Shown: positions 37,725 to 47,022 of the stretch, piece by piece | Position numbering within the stretch: position 1 is the first letter of the stretch | Layout of the letters: each line of letters begins with the position of its first letter | Assembly: GCF_014280965.1 (NCBI RefSeq) | Contig: NZ_JACODZ010000007.1 | Coordinates: 248,001 to 312,000 of the forward strand | Reading direction: 5' to 3' | Length of the DNA stretch: 64,000 nucleotides | DNA from: Echinicola salinicaeni | GTDB lineage: Bacteria > Bacteroidota > Bacteroidia > Cytophagales > Cyclobacteriaceae | Notes under the pieces: model-generated | What the model was told of the DNA's origin: nothing | Database searches by the model: none | The model's input: only the letters and a program-made list of their open reading frames with translations | Made by a program: the position numbers and the translations under genes

Positions 37725-38102
37725 ATGATTTCAGAATTGGAAAAATATAAAACAGCCGACACCTCTAAAGTCACCCATTGGTTCAAAGCAGCACCTGTAG
37801 ACCGGTTCCCAGAAGATGGCGGAGCCTGCATTAAATATGGAGATCTGCAAATCGCCATATTTAATTTCACCAGAAGGAATGAATGGTATGCCTGCCAAAA
37901 CCTTTGTCCGCATAAAATGCAAATGATTTTGTCTAGGGGAATGATTGGGTCCTTTGAGGGTGAACCCAAAGTCGCCTGTCCATTTCACAAAAAAACCTTT
38001 TCTTTAAAATCAGGCAAAAACCTTAATGGGGACACCTGCGACATTGCAACTTATCCAATTAAAATTGAAGATGGGTATGTTTTTGTAGGCTTTGAGGAAT
38101 AA
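37725..38102 (+). CDS. nirD: Nitrite reductase small subunit with complete Rieske ligands
   Basis: 125 residues, the Rieske-fold partner of NirB. It keeps all four [2Fe-2S] ligands, C-x-H in NLCPHKM and C-x2-H in ACPFHKK. E. coli NirD is described as lacking them, so this copy may carry a real cluster. Length and position behind nirB are normal. A terminator sits 87 bases downstream. Confidence 0.94.
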   Translation: MISELEKYKTADTSKVTHWFKAAPVDRFPEDGGACIKYGDLQIAIFNFTRRNEWYACQNLCPHKMQMILSRGMIGSFEGEPKVACPFHKKTFSLKSGKNLNGDTCDIATYPIKIEDGYVFVGFEE

Positions 38103-38188
38103 AAATAATAAAAGCATAGGTTTGACAAACAAATCCTAAAGACTGATTGGCAGATAATCAATTAGTAGTAGACCTATTTTTCGTAACT

Positions 38189-38220
38189 AAGCAGGGTTTA
38201 AAATCAAACCCTGCTTTTTT
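38189..38220 (+). terminator. Terminator of nirBD
   Basis: AAGCAGGGTTT (38189-38199) and AAACCCTGCTT (38206-38216) form an 11-base stem with a 6-base loop; six T (38215-38220) follow the stem core. Confidence 0.88.
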
Positions 38221-38268
38221 AGTTTATTTGATGTAAATTATAGTTCGAAGCACTTTGCTACTAGAACT

Positions 38269-40143
38269 ATGAAGCTACTTTCGGTAAAATACCTGATTGA
38301 CCAGGGGCAAAAATCCTTTAATCGATTCCCTTGGGTTTTGATTTCCGCTATTCTGGCTGTTTCATTTGCTAACTATTGTGTAGAATTTGAATCCTCAACT
38401 GTAAATCTTTTTCCATTTATCAACGGCATGCTGGTCTCAGCATTGGGTATTTCCTTGTTCTTTGGCATCATCATATATGCAGAGAAAAATGATTTTTCCA
38501 AAAAGCAACAATTGATTATGGAAATCATAGGCCTGACAGCATTGGTAGGCATTTATTTAACCCTTCCCAATGGCCTCAGCAGTCAAAACACTGCCATGCC
38601 CTATTACCGCTTTGCTATTTTTAGCCTTTGCTCCCACCTCCTGGTTGCTTTCATGCCTTATAGAAAAAGTATGCAAACCATCGACTTTTGGAATTACAAT
38701 AAAACATTGTTTATCCGTCTAATCACTGGCCTACTATTTTCAATTGTCATTTTTATTGGGATAGTCCTGGCCATGATGGCCCTCAATTTGCTTTTTAACG
38801 TAGAATTTGAAGGTAAAATCTTTTTGCAAATTTTCATTTTTATCCTAGGAGTTTTCAATACTTGGTTTTTTATTTCAGGCATTCCTGAGGACTTTAAGGA
38901 AATAGAATTAGAGAACACCTTCCCCAGTGGACTAAAGATTTTTAGTCAATATATCCTTCTCCCATTATTGACACTTTATCTTTTGATCCTCTATGGATAT
39001 TGTATCAAGATCATTATTAACTGGAATTGGCCAGAAGGAATCGTCACCTATTTGATCATTTCTGTTTCCACATTAGGAATACTGGCTTTGCTATTATTAT
39101 ACCCTTACAGAAATGACTCAGGGGAAGCATGGATAAGCACTTTTTCAAAATATTACTATTATTTACTGCTTCCACTGGTGCTTGTGCTTTTTTTGGCCAT
39201 CGCAATAAGGATAAGCGAATATGGCATAACCATAAATCGCTATCTAATAGTCCTTTTGGGCATTTGGCTGACCTTCACATGTTTCTACTTTATCTTAGGC
39301 TATCAAAATATCAAAATCATCCCTTCCTCACTCACTTTCCTTTTATTATTGGCTTCTTTTGGCCCATGGGGGATTTTTTCTATAAGTGAAAACAGCCAGT
39401 ACAATAGACTGAAAAGCATATTAACAGTGTCCAATTCATTAAAGGACCAAAAGTTGACGCAGGAATTTCAATGGGACACAAGCCAGCTACCTCAATTAAA
39501 ACCAGAGGGAACCCAATCGATAAAACTTTCCCTGGATTCTGCTCAAAAGGAAGAGGTAAAGTCAATTGTAAAATACCTTTCTGACCACCATGGCCTGGAA
39601 AAAATTGATCCTTGGTTTACCCAAGACTTAAATGAAATCATGATGATTATTAAAAAATCCCCAGAAAGCCCAAGATCTCTTGACCAATCAAGGCTTTATT
39701 TGGAAACTATGGGTTTGGACTTTTCTACCCAGCCCTTTCAAAAACACCATATCATCAGAGCGAAACTAAGTAGGCACAGCACCCAAATAAGTGGTTTTGA
39801 TTACCTAAGCCCTTTTCACTTGAACCAAAAAGACAGCACCATTATTTATGCTGGTGGCAATATTTACGAACTGACTATTGCAAAGGATCAAAAGGGGTTG
39901 ATTATTCAGCATAACCAAAAACAAACCAAAGTATTCCTCAATGATCTCATCAAAAGGGCCCAAGTCCATTCTGGTAAAGATAAAGAAAGCATCATCTCTC
40001 CAAACTACCTTATAATCAACAGCCAAGATAAAACACACCAATTTGAGATACATCATATAAGGTATACAGAAAATCAGGAAGGAGATATTAAAATCAATAG
40101 CTTATCCGGAAACTTCCTCACCACCCTTGGAGAAAGAAAATAG
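38269..40143 (+). CDS. DUF4153 family membrane protein
   Basis: 624 residues. About twelve membrane helices fill residues 20-375, followed by a soluble domain of roughly 240 residues. This is the DUF4153 layout seen in many Bacteroidota and Firmicutes. Function unknown. It stands between nirBD and the narX-like gene with its own upstream region, and nothing in the sequence ties it to nitrate. It could be co-transcribed with the kinase gene, which begins 72 bases later. Confidence 0.82.
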   Translation: MKLLSVKYLIDQGQKSFNRFPWVLISAILAVSFANYCVEFESSTVNLFPFINGMLVSALGISLFFGIIIYAEKNDFSKKQQLIMEIIGLTALVGIYLTLPNGLSSQNTAMPYYRFAIFSLCSHLLVAFMPYRKSMQTIDFWNYNKTLFIRLITGLLFSIVIFIGIVLAMMALNLLFNVEFEGKIFLQIFIFILGVFNTWFFISGIPEDFKEIELENTFPSGLKIFSQYILLPLLTLYLLILYGYCIKIIINWNWPEGIVTYLIISVSTLGILALLLLYPYRNDSGEAWISTFSKYYYYLLLPLVLVLFLAIAIRISEYGITINRYLIVLLGIWLTFTCFYFILGYQNIKIIPSSLTFLLLLASFGPWGIFSISENSQYNRLKSILTVSNSLKDQKLTQEFQWDTSQLPQLKPEGTQSIKLSLDSAQKEEVKSIVKYLSDHHGLEKIDPWFTQDLNEIMMIIKKSPESPRSLDQSRLYLETMGLDFSTQPFQKHHIIRAKLSRHSTQISGFDYLSPFHLNQKDSTIIYAGGNIYELTIAKDQKGLIIQHNQKQTKVFLNDLIKRAQVHSGKDKESIISPNYLIINSQDKTHQFEIHHIRYTENQEGDIKINSLSGNFLTTLGERK

Positions 40144-40169
40144 TTAATCCTTAGTTTTTTAAGTGTTAT

Positions 40170-40218
40170 TACGTAATTTTAATATTGCATAAAAAACTAA
40201 GATCAAACATTACCTTTG
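40170..40218 (+). promoter_or_regulatory. Degenerate TACGTA site upstream of the sensor kinase
   Basis: A single TACGTA (within TTACGTAA, 40169-40176) is followed by only a weak second half. A -7-like TACCTTTG lies at 40211-40218 and overlaps the TTG start codon of the kinase gene. Spacing is not the 17 bases of the other three sites, so this is a weak call. Confidence 0.3.
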
Positions 40219-42018
40219 TCTGAAAAACCAAAATACGAAAAACTGGTTCGCTATTACCTAATAGCTCTTTGTGCCATTGCCACCAGCATCATTCTCAGCC
40301 AAATACTGGTTCAAAAATTTATCAGTGAGCAAAAAAATGATTCAAGGGTAATCAACCTTTCAGGTAGGCAAAGGATGTTAAGCCAAAAGATCAGTAAATG
40401 TGCCTTACTTCTAGGCGATTCTACGCAGTCTGACCAAAGAGCTCAATATTTGCAGGAATTTAGCCTCGCTCTAAATGATTGGAAAGACACGCATCTTGGA
40501 TTAAAAAATGGCGATGGAAACCTTGATATCATAAGCAGAAATAGCAAAACTATTCAGTTCCTATTTCATAATATTGAAAAAGACCACCGCACTATTGTCA
40601 AAGCTGCGGAAAATATGGTATATAAGCTGAATCAAAATATCCAGCTCCCCACTGACAGCCTCAAAAAAGACATTCACCAAATCATCAATCATGAAGCTGC
40701 ATTTTTAAAGGGCATGGACATGATTGTCTTTCAATATGATGACGAGGCCAAAACAAAGGTTACCAATCTCCAAGGAATTGAAATATTTCTATTGGTGATT
40801 TCCCTTGGTGTAATCATGTTTGAAATATTCTTCATTTTTATCCCATCAGCAAAAACCATCAAAAAAACTTTCAAACAACTCCTTCAGTCAGAACAAAAAT
40901 CAAAGAAAATGACTTTAGAGCTCAGTTCACTCTACAGTTCACTTGAGCAGGCCTACCAGGACCTATTGGAAGTAGACGTGGATGTTGAAGATTTCACCAT
41001 TTTTGCCAAATGCAATGCCAATGGGGACTTTACTTACTTTGCCGATAAATTTTCCAGACTAATGGAATTTGAGGATAATCCTCCAAAAAACCTATTCAAC
41101 TGGTTACAAAATCAAGGCTATGAAGGCGCTTATTTGAAAAAAATTCAAGACATGATGCCCTATGGAAAGACTTGGTCAGGAGAAATCAAAGTCACTAATG
41201 AAATAGGGGATTTCGTCTGGCTGAAGGTCAACATTACCCCTACCATGGGAGATAGTGGTAAGCTGGAAACCCTGATGATCATTGCCACCGATGAAACGGA
41301 AAAAAAGGAGGCAGAAGCCATTTCACAGGAAATCAACAGGGAAAGAATCGAGAAAAAAGTCAAAGAACAGCAATTTCGATCAGCCCTCATCCTCGAAGGA
41401 CAAGAGGAAGAAAGAAAGCGCATTTCCAGAGATATGCATGATGGAATCGGCCAGTTGTTATCGGCTATGAAATTCAATCTCGAAGGCATTCATTCAGTAA
41501 ATACGGATATTGAAAGAAACAAACTAAAAACGAGCAAGGATCTCCTGAAAAATGTAATTAAGGAAGTAAGAAGAATTTCCTTTAACCTTACGCCAAGTGC
41601 ACTTTCAGACTATGGTATTGTACCAGTGCTAAATAAATTCTGTAGGGAAATATCCAAGCTCTCAGACTTACAGGTAAACTTCGAAAACCAAACAGGTTTT
41701 CTTACTCGCTTAGAAGGAAAAGTGGAAAACAATCTTTATCGAATCTGTCAGGAAGCAGTGAATAATGCTATTAAATATGCAGAAGCCACAGAGGTCAGAA
41801 TCACTCTTTCACACAATTCCCAATATTTAAACCTAGAAATCAGTGATGATGGCAAAGGCTTTGATATGAAAAAACTAGAAGAAAAAGGTCATTTCTCTGC
41901 TTCTGGGCACGGTTTATTTAATATCAGAGAAAGAGCTAATTTTATCAATGGGCAATGCACGATCTTTTCCGAACGGGGAAAAGGCACCAAAATAAGTATC
42001 AATGTACCTTTGGATTAA
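40216..42018 (+). CDS. NarX-like sensor histidine kinase
   Basis: 600 residues from a TTG codon; a stop at 40198 precedes it and no ATG exists before residue 54, which is past the first membrane helix. TM1 (about 13-34) and TM2 (about 185-208) enclose a sensor domain with SGRQRMLSQ (49-57), the PilJ/NarX P-box sequence for nitrate sensing. A PAS-like region follows. The HisKA_3 dimerisation box carries His408 (RDMHDGIGQ), and an HATPase domain has DDGKGFD. It should sense nitrate or nitrite in the periplasm and phosphorylate the regulator encoded 18 bases downstream. Confidence 0.9.
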   Translation: MSEKPKYEKLVRYYLIALCAIATSIILSQILVQKFISEQKNDSRVINLSGRQRMLSQKISKCALLLGDSTQSDQRAQYLQEFSLALNDWKDTHLGLKNGDGNLDIISRNSKTIQFLFHNIEKDHRTIVKAAENMVYKLNQNIQLPTDSLKKDIHQIINHEAAFLKGMDMIVFQYDDEAKTKVTNLQGIEIFLLVISLGVIMFEIFFIFIPSAKTIKKTFKQLLQSEQKSKKMTLELSSLYSSLEQAYQDLLEVDVDVEDFTIFAKCNANGDFTYFADKFSRLMEFEDNPPKNLFNWLQNQGYEGAYLKKIQDMMPYGKTWSGEIKVTNEIGDFVWLKVNITPTMGDSGKLETLMIIATDETEKKEAEAISQEINRERIEKKVKEQQFRSALILEGQEEERKRISRDMHDGIGQLLSAMKFNLEGIHSVNTDIERNKLKTSKDLLKNVIKEVRRISFNLTPSALSDYGIVPVLNKFCREISKLSDLQVNFENQTGFLTRLEGKVENNLYRICQEAVNNAIKYAEATEVRITLSHNSQYLNLEISDDGKGFDMKKLEEKGHFSASGHGLFNIRERANFINGQCTIFSERGKGTKISINVPLD

Positions 42019-42036
42019 TAAGTAAATTAAGAAAGG

Positions 42037-42717
42037 ATGGAAAAAATAAAAGTAGTATTGGCAGATGATCACGTTGTAGTCAGGAGCGGTATCAAAAACC
42101 TATTGGAAAATGAAGGAGAAGTGGAAGTTATCGGGGAAGCAGCCAATGGGGAAGAAGCCATTCAATTGGTCAAAAATGTCACCCCAGACCTGCTCATCAT
42201 TGACATCAGGATGCCAGTAATGAACGGACTGGACGCTACCAAAAAGCTGAATCAGCTCAAAGACCCCACCAAGGTACTGATACTATCCATGCATGACGAC
42301 GAAGATTATATCCTTCAATCCATAGAATGTGGAGCCTCAGGCTATTTGCTAAAAGACACTAGCAAGGATGAGTTTATGAAAGCCATTCGTACCATTTATC
42401 ATGGAGGCCAATATTTCAGTGGAGATATCAGTCAGGTATTGGTCAAAAGCTACCTCAATGTCAAGGACAGAAAAGTCACCAAAAATATCGCTCCCACAAA
42501 CACCTATGATATCACCAAGCGGGAAAAACAAATCCTGAAAATGATATCCGATGGAATTGGGAACAAAGAAATAGCTGAACAGCTGGGCAAAAGTATCAGA
42601 ACGATAGAAACCCATCGATTTAATATCATGAAAAAACTCAAAGTGAGCAATGTTGTGGAGCTATTGAAGAAATTAGAAGAAGAACCAGGTCTGAAGCAAC
42701 ACATAGAAAACACATAA
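42037..42717 (+). CDS. NarL/FixJ-family response regulator
   Basis: 226 residues: receiver domain with the phospho-acceptor Asp56 (IIDIRMPVMNG), conserved Lys in YLLKDTS, and a C-terminal LuxR/NarL helix-turn-helix (ITKREKQILKMISDG, IAEQLGKSIRTIETH). It pairs with the kinase just upstream and is a candidate, but not proven, regulator of the TACGTA promoters. The NarL consensus heptamer (TACYNMT) does not quite fit TACGTAT. Confidence 0.93.
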   Translation: MEKIKVVLADDHVVVRSGIKNLLENEGEVEVIGEAANGEEAIQLVKNVTPDLLIIDIRMPVMNGLDATKKLNQLKDPTKVLILSMHDDEDYILQSIECGASGYLLKDTSKDEFMKAIRTIYHGGQYFSGDISQVLVKSYLNVKDRKVTKNIAPTNTYDITKREKQILKMISDGIGNKEIAEQLGKSIRTIETHRFNIMKKLKVSNVVELLKKLEEEPGLKQHIENT

Positions 42718-42812
42718 ACCACCATAGATATAAGTAGCTATTGGTTGTTCCTACTATTCTTATTACCTTATCCCTACTTCACTGGCCAAGTGACTTAGAC
42801 CATTTAATTTTA

Positions 42813-42853
42813 TACGTATTTTTACGTATTTTAAGAATTAATTAGTACCTTGG
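42813..42853 (+). promoter_or_regulatory. moaD operon promoter: TACGTA-N4-TACGTA operator plus -7 element
   Basis: TACGTATTTTTACGTA (42813-42828) is identical to the nirB operator. The -7-like TACCTTGG (42846-42853) again begins after 17 bases. The moaD ATG is 65 bases downstream. Molybdenum-cofactor synthesis thus shares its control with nitrate reduction. Confidence 0.75.
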
Positions 42854-42917
42854 TAAAATGATCTGAAAACATCAACAAGATGCTGTAGACCATTCAATTG
42901 AAGTAATTAAATTCGTT

Positions 42918-43157
42918 ATGAAAGTACACGCATTTGGAGTTGCCAAGGACATTACCGGAGCAGCTATGATAGACTTCCCAATGGAAGAAACCTTTGTTAA
43001 AGTAAAGGATTTCAAGGACCTGCTTTACCAAAAGTATCCTGACTTGATCAATCTTCCCTCTCTCGCCATATCAGTCAATCTTTTCTATGCGAGTGAGGAA
43101 ACAGTGATCAATAAGCATGATGAAGTTGCTCTTATTCCACCAGTAAGCGGTGGCTAA
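42918..43157 (+). CDS. moaD: Molybdopterin synthase small subunit
   Basis: 79 residues, ubiquitin-like, ending in PPVSGG. The terminal Gly-Gly is adenylated by the MoeB-like protein and then thiocarboxylated. It donates sulfur to molybdopterin in the MoaDE complex. First gene of the operon; moaE follows at 11 bases. The sequence is divergent in the middle, as usual for this family. Confidence 0.9.
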   Translation: MKVHAFGVAKDITGAAMIDFPMEETFVKVKDFKDLLYQKYPDLINLPSLAISVNLFYASEETVINKHDEVALIPPVSGG

Positions 43158-43168
43158 TAATACAAAGC

Positions 43169-43585
43169 ATGGAAAGCCATATAGCCATAACAACTGACAT
43201 TAATATTGCAGATGCCTACCAAATGTTAGTGGACCCGAAAAGCGGGGGCATTTGCACTTTCATTGGAACCGTAAGGGATCTCAACAACAGCAAGGAGGTG
43301 AATAATCTTTTCTTTGAAGCTTATGAAAAGATGGCCTTATTAAAAATGGAGGTATTGGCAGAAGAGGCTGCACAAAAATGGCCTTTGAATAAAATTGTAA
43401 TCATTCATGCCATTGGGAAAAAAGAAATCACAGAACCTGTCGTTTTCATAGGCACATCATCAGTTCATCGAGATGCTGCCTTTCAATCTTCAAGGTACTT
43501 GATTGATCGATTGAAAGAGGTCGTTCCTATTTGGAAAAAAGAAACTTACCAAGATCACAGTACTTGGATAAACGCACATCCATAA
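43169..43585 (+). CDS. moaE: Molybdopterin synthase catalytic subunit
   Basis: 138 residues. GTVRDLN (about 32-38), FFEAYEKMA, the central HAIGKKEI (about 87-94) and SVHRDAAF (about 98-105), then WKKETYQD near the end. These contain the Lys and Arg residues of the MoaE active site. It converts cyclic pyranopterin monophosphate to molybdopterin with MoaD. Ten bases separate it from moaA. Confidence 0.93.
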   Translation: MESHIAITTDINIADAYQMLVDPKSGGICTFIGTVRDLNNSKEVNNLFFEAYEKMALLKMEVLAEEAAQKWPLNKIVIIHAIGKKEITEPVVFIGTSSVHRDAAFQSSRYLIDRLKEVVPIWKKETYQDHSTWINAHP

Positions 43586-43594
43586 AAGAGTTCT

Positions 43595-44578
43595 ATGCCA
43601 TCGATTATTGACAATCACGGAAGAAAAATAAATTACTTGAGACTTTCTGTCACAGATAACTGTAATCTGCGCTGTCAATACTGTATGCCCGAGGAAGGAG
43701 TTCAATTTGCCCACAAACATGAGTTGCTAAGCTGGGAGGAAATGTTCATCATGGCCGAAGCTTTTATAGAGATGGGCGTAAATAAAATCAGGATCACGGG
43801 AGGAGAACCCTTTGTCCGCAAGGGGCTGATGGATTTTCTAGAAAGACTGAGCCAAATCGAAGGATTGGATGAAATTTCCATTACTACCAATGCCACATTG
43901 ATCGGCCCTCATATCCCCAAACTCAAAGCGTTGGGTATTACAACCATCAACGTGAGCTTCGATAGCTTGGACAAAGACCGTTTTAATCATATTACTAGAA
44001 GAGACCAATATGACACGGTCATGGCCAATATTCTTCAGATGATGGAGCAAGGTTTCAATGTCAAGCTCAACTGCGTGGTCATGGAAGGCAAAAACACTGA
44101 TGACATCATTCCTTTCATCAATTTTGTTCAAGACCATTCCATTGCTGTAAGGTTTCTCGAAGAAATGCCCTTCAATGGCCAATCCAAGGGAAAGCAGATA
44201 TTGAAATGGGATTATATCGCTATCATTGAACATATCAAAAAACACTTTGACAAAGTGGAAAAACTGCCTGCTCCACCAAGCTCCACCTCACTTAACTATA
44301 AAATCAAAGGGGCAAGGGGGACATTTGGCATTATCCCTAGTTATTCCAGGACATTTTGTGGCACTTGTAACCGTGTCAGGGTTTCAGCTAAAGGCGAAAT
44401 GCAAACCTGCCTTTATGCTACAGAAACCATTGACCTCAAAGCTCTCTTGAGAAATTATGAAAATATCAGCGGATTGAAATTCAGCATACATACTGCTTTG
44501 CAAACTCGTCATAAGGATGGATTTGAAGCCGAAAAACAATCCGTTACCAAAAAGTCAATGACACTAATCGGAGGATGA
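43595..44578 (+). CDS. moaA: GTP 3',8-cyclase (radical SAM)
   Basis: 327 residues. The radical-SAM cluster motif is C-x3-C-x2-C (CNLRCQYC, about residues 24-31), with ITGGEP following. The second [4Fe-4S] ligand set lies in CGTCNRVRVS, with a third Cys in MQTCLYA. It cyclises GTP in the first step of cofactor synthesis, with MoaC. Its end overlaps moaC by four bases (ATGA). Confidence 0.95.
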   Translation: MPSIIDNHGRKINYLRLSVTDNCNLRCQYCMPEEGVQFAHKHELLSWEEMFIMAEAFIEMGVNKIRITGGEPFVRKGLMDFLERLSQIEGLDEISITTNATLIGPHIPKLKALGITTINVSFDSLDKDRFNHITRRDQYDTVMANILQMMEQGFNVKLNCVVMEGKNTDDIIPFINFVQDHSIAVRFLEEMPFNGQSKGKQILKWDYIAIIEHIKKHFDKVEKLPAPPSSTSLNYKIKGARGTFGIIPSYSRTFCGTCNRVRVSAKGEMQTCLYATETIDLKALLRNYENISGLKFSIHTALQTRHKDGFEAEKQSVTKKSMTLIGG

Positions 44579-45057
44579 AAAATAAGAATACCCAATTGTC
44601 CCATGTGGACAAGGAAGGCAATGCAAAAATGGTGGATGTATCTGAAAAAGCCATTACCCAACGCACTGCCACAGCCCACTCCAGCGTTAAATTCCCAGAA
44701 ACAGTTTTTAAGAGCTTAAGTGCTGATAATTTTCTGGGCAAAAAGGGCAGTATTATCCAAACGGCCATCATTGCCGGCACCATGGCAGCCAAAAAGACTG
44801 CTGACTTGATCCCTCTGTGCCATCCTTTGGCATTGAGTAAAATCCATATCGACATTATTCCTGGGGACAATCAGCTGACCATCCATGCAAGTGTCAAATG
44901 CGAAGGAAAAACAGGTGTGGAAATGGAAGCCTTAACAGCAGCAAGTGTGACAGCTTTGACCATTTATGATATGTGCAAAGCCCTTAGCCATGATATTATT
45001 ATCAGCGAAACCAAATTAATGGCAAAAGAAGGAGGAAAAAATGATTTCAACAGATAA
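44575..45057 (+). CDS. moaC: Cyclic pyranopterin monophosphate synthase
   Basis: 160 residues. LSHVDKEGNAKMVDVS near the start, KKTADLIPLCHPLALS (about 76-91, catalytic Lys and His), GKTGVEMEALTAAS and the C-terminal MAKEGGKNDF. The ATG overlaps the moaA stop, and the last 17 bases overlap the mobA gene, so translation of the three genes is probably coupled. Confidence 0.95.
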   Translation: MKNKNTQLSHVDKEGNAKMVDVSEKAITQRTATAHSSVKFPETVFKSLSADNFLGKKGSIIQTAIIAGTMAAKKTADLIPLCHPLALSKIHIDIIPGDNQLTIHASVKCEGKTGVEMEALTAASVTALTIYDMCKALSHDIIISETKLMAKEGGKNDFNR

Positions 45058-45634
45058 TCTTTACGGACTGGTATTGGCAGGTGGAAAAAGTAGCCGCATG
45101 GGCCAGGATAAAGGAGAGCTTCAATATTACCGTACAAACCATAGGACCTATCTATATCATACCTTAAGGGAGCTATGCCCAAAGACCTTTATCAGCTGTA
45201 GGACTGACCAAGAAAACATCACTAAATCAGGTCTCAATTATATATTGGATGAGGACCTTTACAGAGGACCTCTCAATGGAATCCTTTCTGCACACCATGC
45301 CTATCCTGACAAAGCATGGTTAGTAGTGGCGGTGGACCTACCTCACATTCACGAAATCACCCTACGATCCCTGATTAAACAGCGACAGCCAAAAAAAATG
45401 GCCACTGTTTATGCCACCCATGAATCCCAGCTTCCAGAACCGCTGATCGGCATATGGGAACCGGAAGGGCTAAAAGAAGCTGAAAAGTTCATGCAAGAAT
45501 CTGGAAAAAGCTGTCCTAGGAAATTCCTAATCAATAGCGATACAGCATTGATCTATCCAGAAAAAGATCTAGAGCTTTTTAATGCCAATTATCCGGAAGA
45601 TTATAAACTGGCTAAATCGAGAATTGAAAAGTAA
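45041..45634 (+). CDS. mobA: Molybdenum cofactor guanylyltransferase
   Basis: 197 residues. The nucleotide-binding start LVLAGGKSSRMGQDKGEL (about 10-27) and VAVDLPHI (metal-binding Asp) are the MobA signatures. It attaches GMP to molybdopterin, giving the bis-MGD type cofactor expected for the nitrate reductase. The start overlaps moaC and its stop overlaps the next ATG by one base (TAATG). Confidence 0.92.
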   Translation: MISTDNLYGLVLAGGKSSRMGQDKGELQYYRTNHRTYLYHTLRELCPKTFISCRTDQENITKSGLNYILDEDLYRGPLNGILSAHHAYPDKAWLVVAVDLPHIHEITLRSLIKQRQPKKMATVYATHESQLPEPLIGIWEPEGLKEAEKFMQESGKSCPRKFLINSDTALIYPEKDLELFNANYPEDYKLAKSRIEK

Positions 45635-46731
45635 TGTCAGCTTCGCGCTATCAAAAGCATATTAAACTTAAAGGCTTCGGTAAAGTAGCCCAAGACAAAC
45701 TGTCCAAAGCCAAAGTCTTGATCATAGGAGCTGGAGGTCTTGGAACACCTGCTGCCCAATATCTTAATGCCGTGGGAGTGGGCACCATTGCCATCATGGA
45801 CCAAGACCTAATCGAGGAAAGTAACCTTGCCCGTCAAACATTGTTTTGTCCAAAGGACATAGGAAAGGCCAAAACAGACGCTCTTATTTCATGGCTACAT
45901 CTGCAAAATCCCGAAACCAAGCTTATTAATCTTAAAGAATTTATTAGTCCGGAAAATGCACTAAAAACTATTGCCAGATTTGATTTGGTAGTGGATGCTT
46001 CTGATAATTTCGGGACCCGCTATTTGGTCAATGATGCCTGTGTAATATTAGACAAACCATTTATTTATGGTGCCATTCATGATTTTGAAGGGCAAGTATC
46101 GGTGCTGAATCACCAGGATGGCCCTACCTACCGCTGCCTATTTCCTGAATCAAGCCAAAACCAAATAATTCCCAACTGTGATGAAAACGGTGTATTGGGC
46201 GTATTGCCAGGACTTATCGGCACATATCAAGCACTAGAAGCCATAAAGGTCATTGCTGGCATCGGAGAGCCATTGGTAGGAAAGTTATTAATCGTGGATA
46301 CCTTAGGGCAAAGCCATTTAAAAATTGGTGTTCCATGCATAGCTAAAAACAAGGCCATAGACAAATTAAAAACCGATTATGGTCAGGATGTTTGTGCCAC
46401 CAATATGGGTTACTTTGAATTAAGCCCTGAAGATTTATTAGAAAAAATAAATGCCAGAACATCATTCCAATTGATAGATGTACGCAGCAATGCAGAATTT
46501 GAGCAGGATTGCTTGGAACAGGCTATCAATATTCCCCTTCAGGAAATAAATAAAAAAACAGAAGAGCTCAGGCCGGAAAAGGAATTTATCATTATTTGCC
46601 AATCAGGAAAAAGGAGTCAGCAGGCAGCTCTAATGCTAAAAGAGCTTTTTCCCACTGCCAATATTTTCAATGTCCAGGGCGGAATGAATGCTGTGAGAAG
46701 CACCAAGGTAGAAGCTGGAGGAGGAAAGTAA
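45634..46731 (+). CDS. moeB: MoeB/ThiF-type adenylyltransferase with rhodanese domain
   Basis: 365 residues. An E1-like domain (nucleotide loop IGAGGLGTPAAQYL about 31-44; SNLARQTLF; DASDNFGTRYLVND) is followed by a rhodanese domain (about 265-360) with active-site CQSGKRS. The fusion adenylates MoaD and can supply the sulfur. Only one Cys of the usual first C-x2-C zinc motif remains (YRCLFPE), so zinc binding may be lost. This domain order is common in Bacteroidota and eukaryotic MOCS3. Confidence 0.92.
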   Translation: MSASRYQKHIKLKGFGKVAQDKLSKAKVLIIGAGGLGTPAAQYLNAVGVGTIAIMDQDLIEESNLARQTLFCPKDIGKAKTDALISWLHLQNPETKLINLKEFISPENALKTIARFDLVVDASDNFGTRYLVNDACVILDKPFIYGAIHDFEGQVSVLNHQDGPTYRCLFPESSQNQIIPNCDENGVLGVLPGLIGTYQALEAIKVIAGIGEPLVGKLLIVDTLGQSHLKIGVPCIAKNKAIDKLKTDYGQDVCATNMGYFELSPEDLLEKINARTSFQLIDVRSNAEFEQDCLEQAINIPLQEINKKTEELRPEKEFIIICQSGKRSQQAALMLKELFPTANIFNVQGGMNAVRSTKVEAGGGK

Positions 46732-46808
46732 GAAGATAGAGGTTAGAAAGGGAAGTAGGAAGGTAAATTTTGCTGGTCAGGATTTGTCCTCTTATTACGA
46801 TTACGCTA

Positions 46809-46936
46809 GAGGCTGTCTAAAAAAATCGATTTTCACGTCATACTTACAAACGAAGCATCTCTATTAGCAGAATTAAATTGATGGAAGAGATGCTTCCTAT
46901 CGTCAGCATGACAAATTTTGAGACAGTTTACGCTAG
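46809..46936. repeat. Degenerate palindromic repeat element
   Basis: The outer ends read GGCTGTCT (46811-46818) and AGACAG (46921-46926, in TTTTGAGACAG). Inside, GAAGCATCTCT (46852-46862) and AGAGATGCTTC (46886-46896) are perfectly inverted, with GTCATAC and GTCAGCATGACA as an outer pair. Palindromes with GAAGCATCTC and GTCA borders are frequent between genes in Bacteroidota (from memory). No coding capacity. The rest of the 46732-47022 gap holds nothing else clear. Confidence 0.6.
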
Positions 46937-47022
46937 GCTTGATTTGAAATCAAGACTTTATAATTACGAAGGATATAATATCCTTCTGAAAAAATTAAAC
47001 TCGAAAGAATTTCATATTAATC

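Noticed and set aside
42813-42828. TACGTA pair as classical NarL heptamers (TACYNMT, 7-2-7)
   Set aside because: The fourth base is G, not C/T, and the spacing does not fit the 7-2-7 arrangement; the palindrome fits CRP/FNR geometry better, so the regulator is left open.
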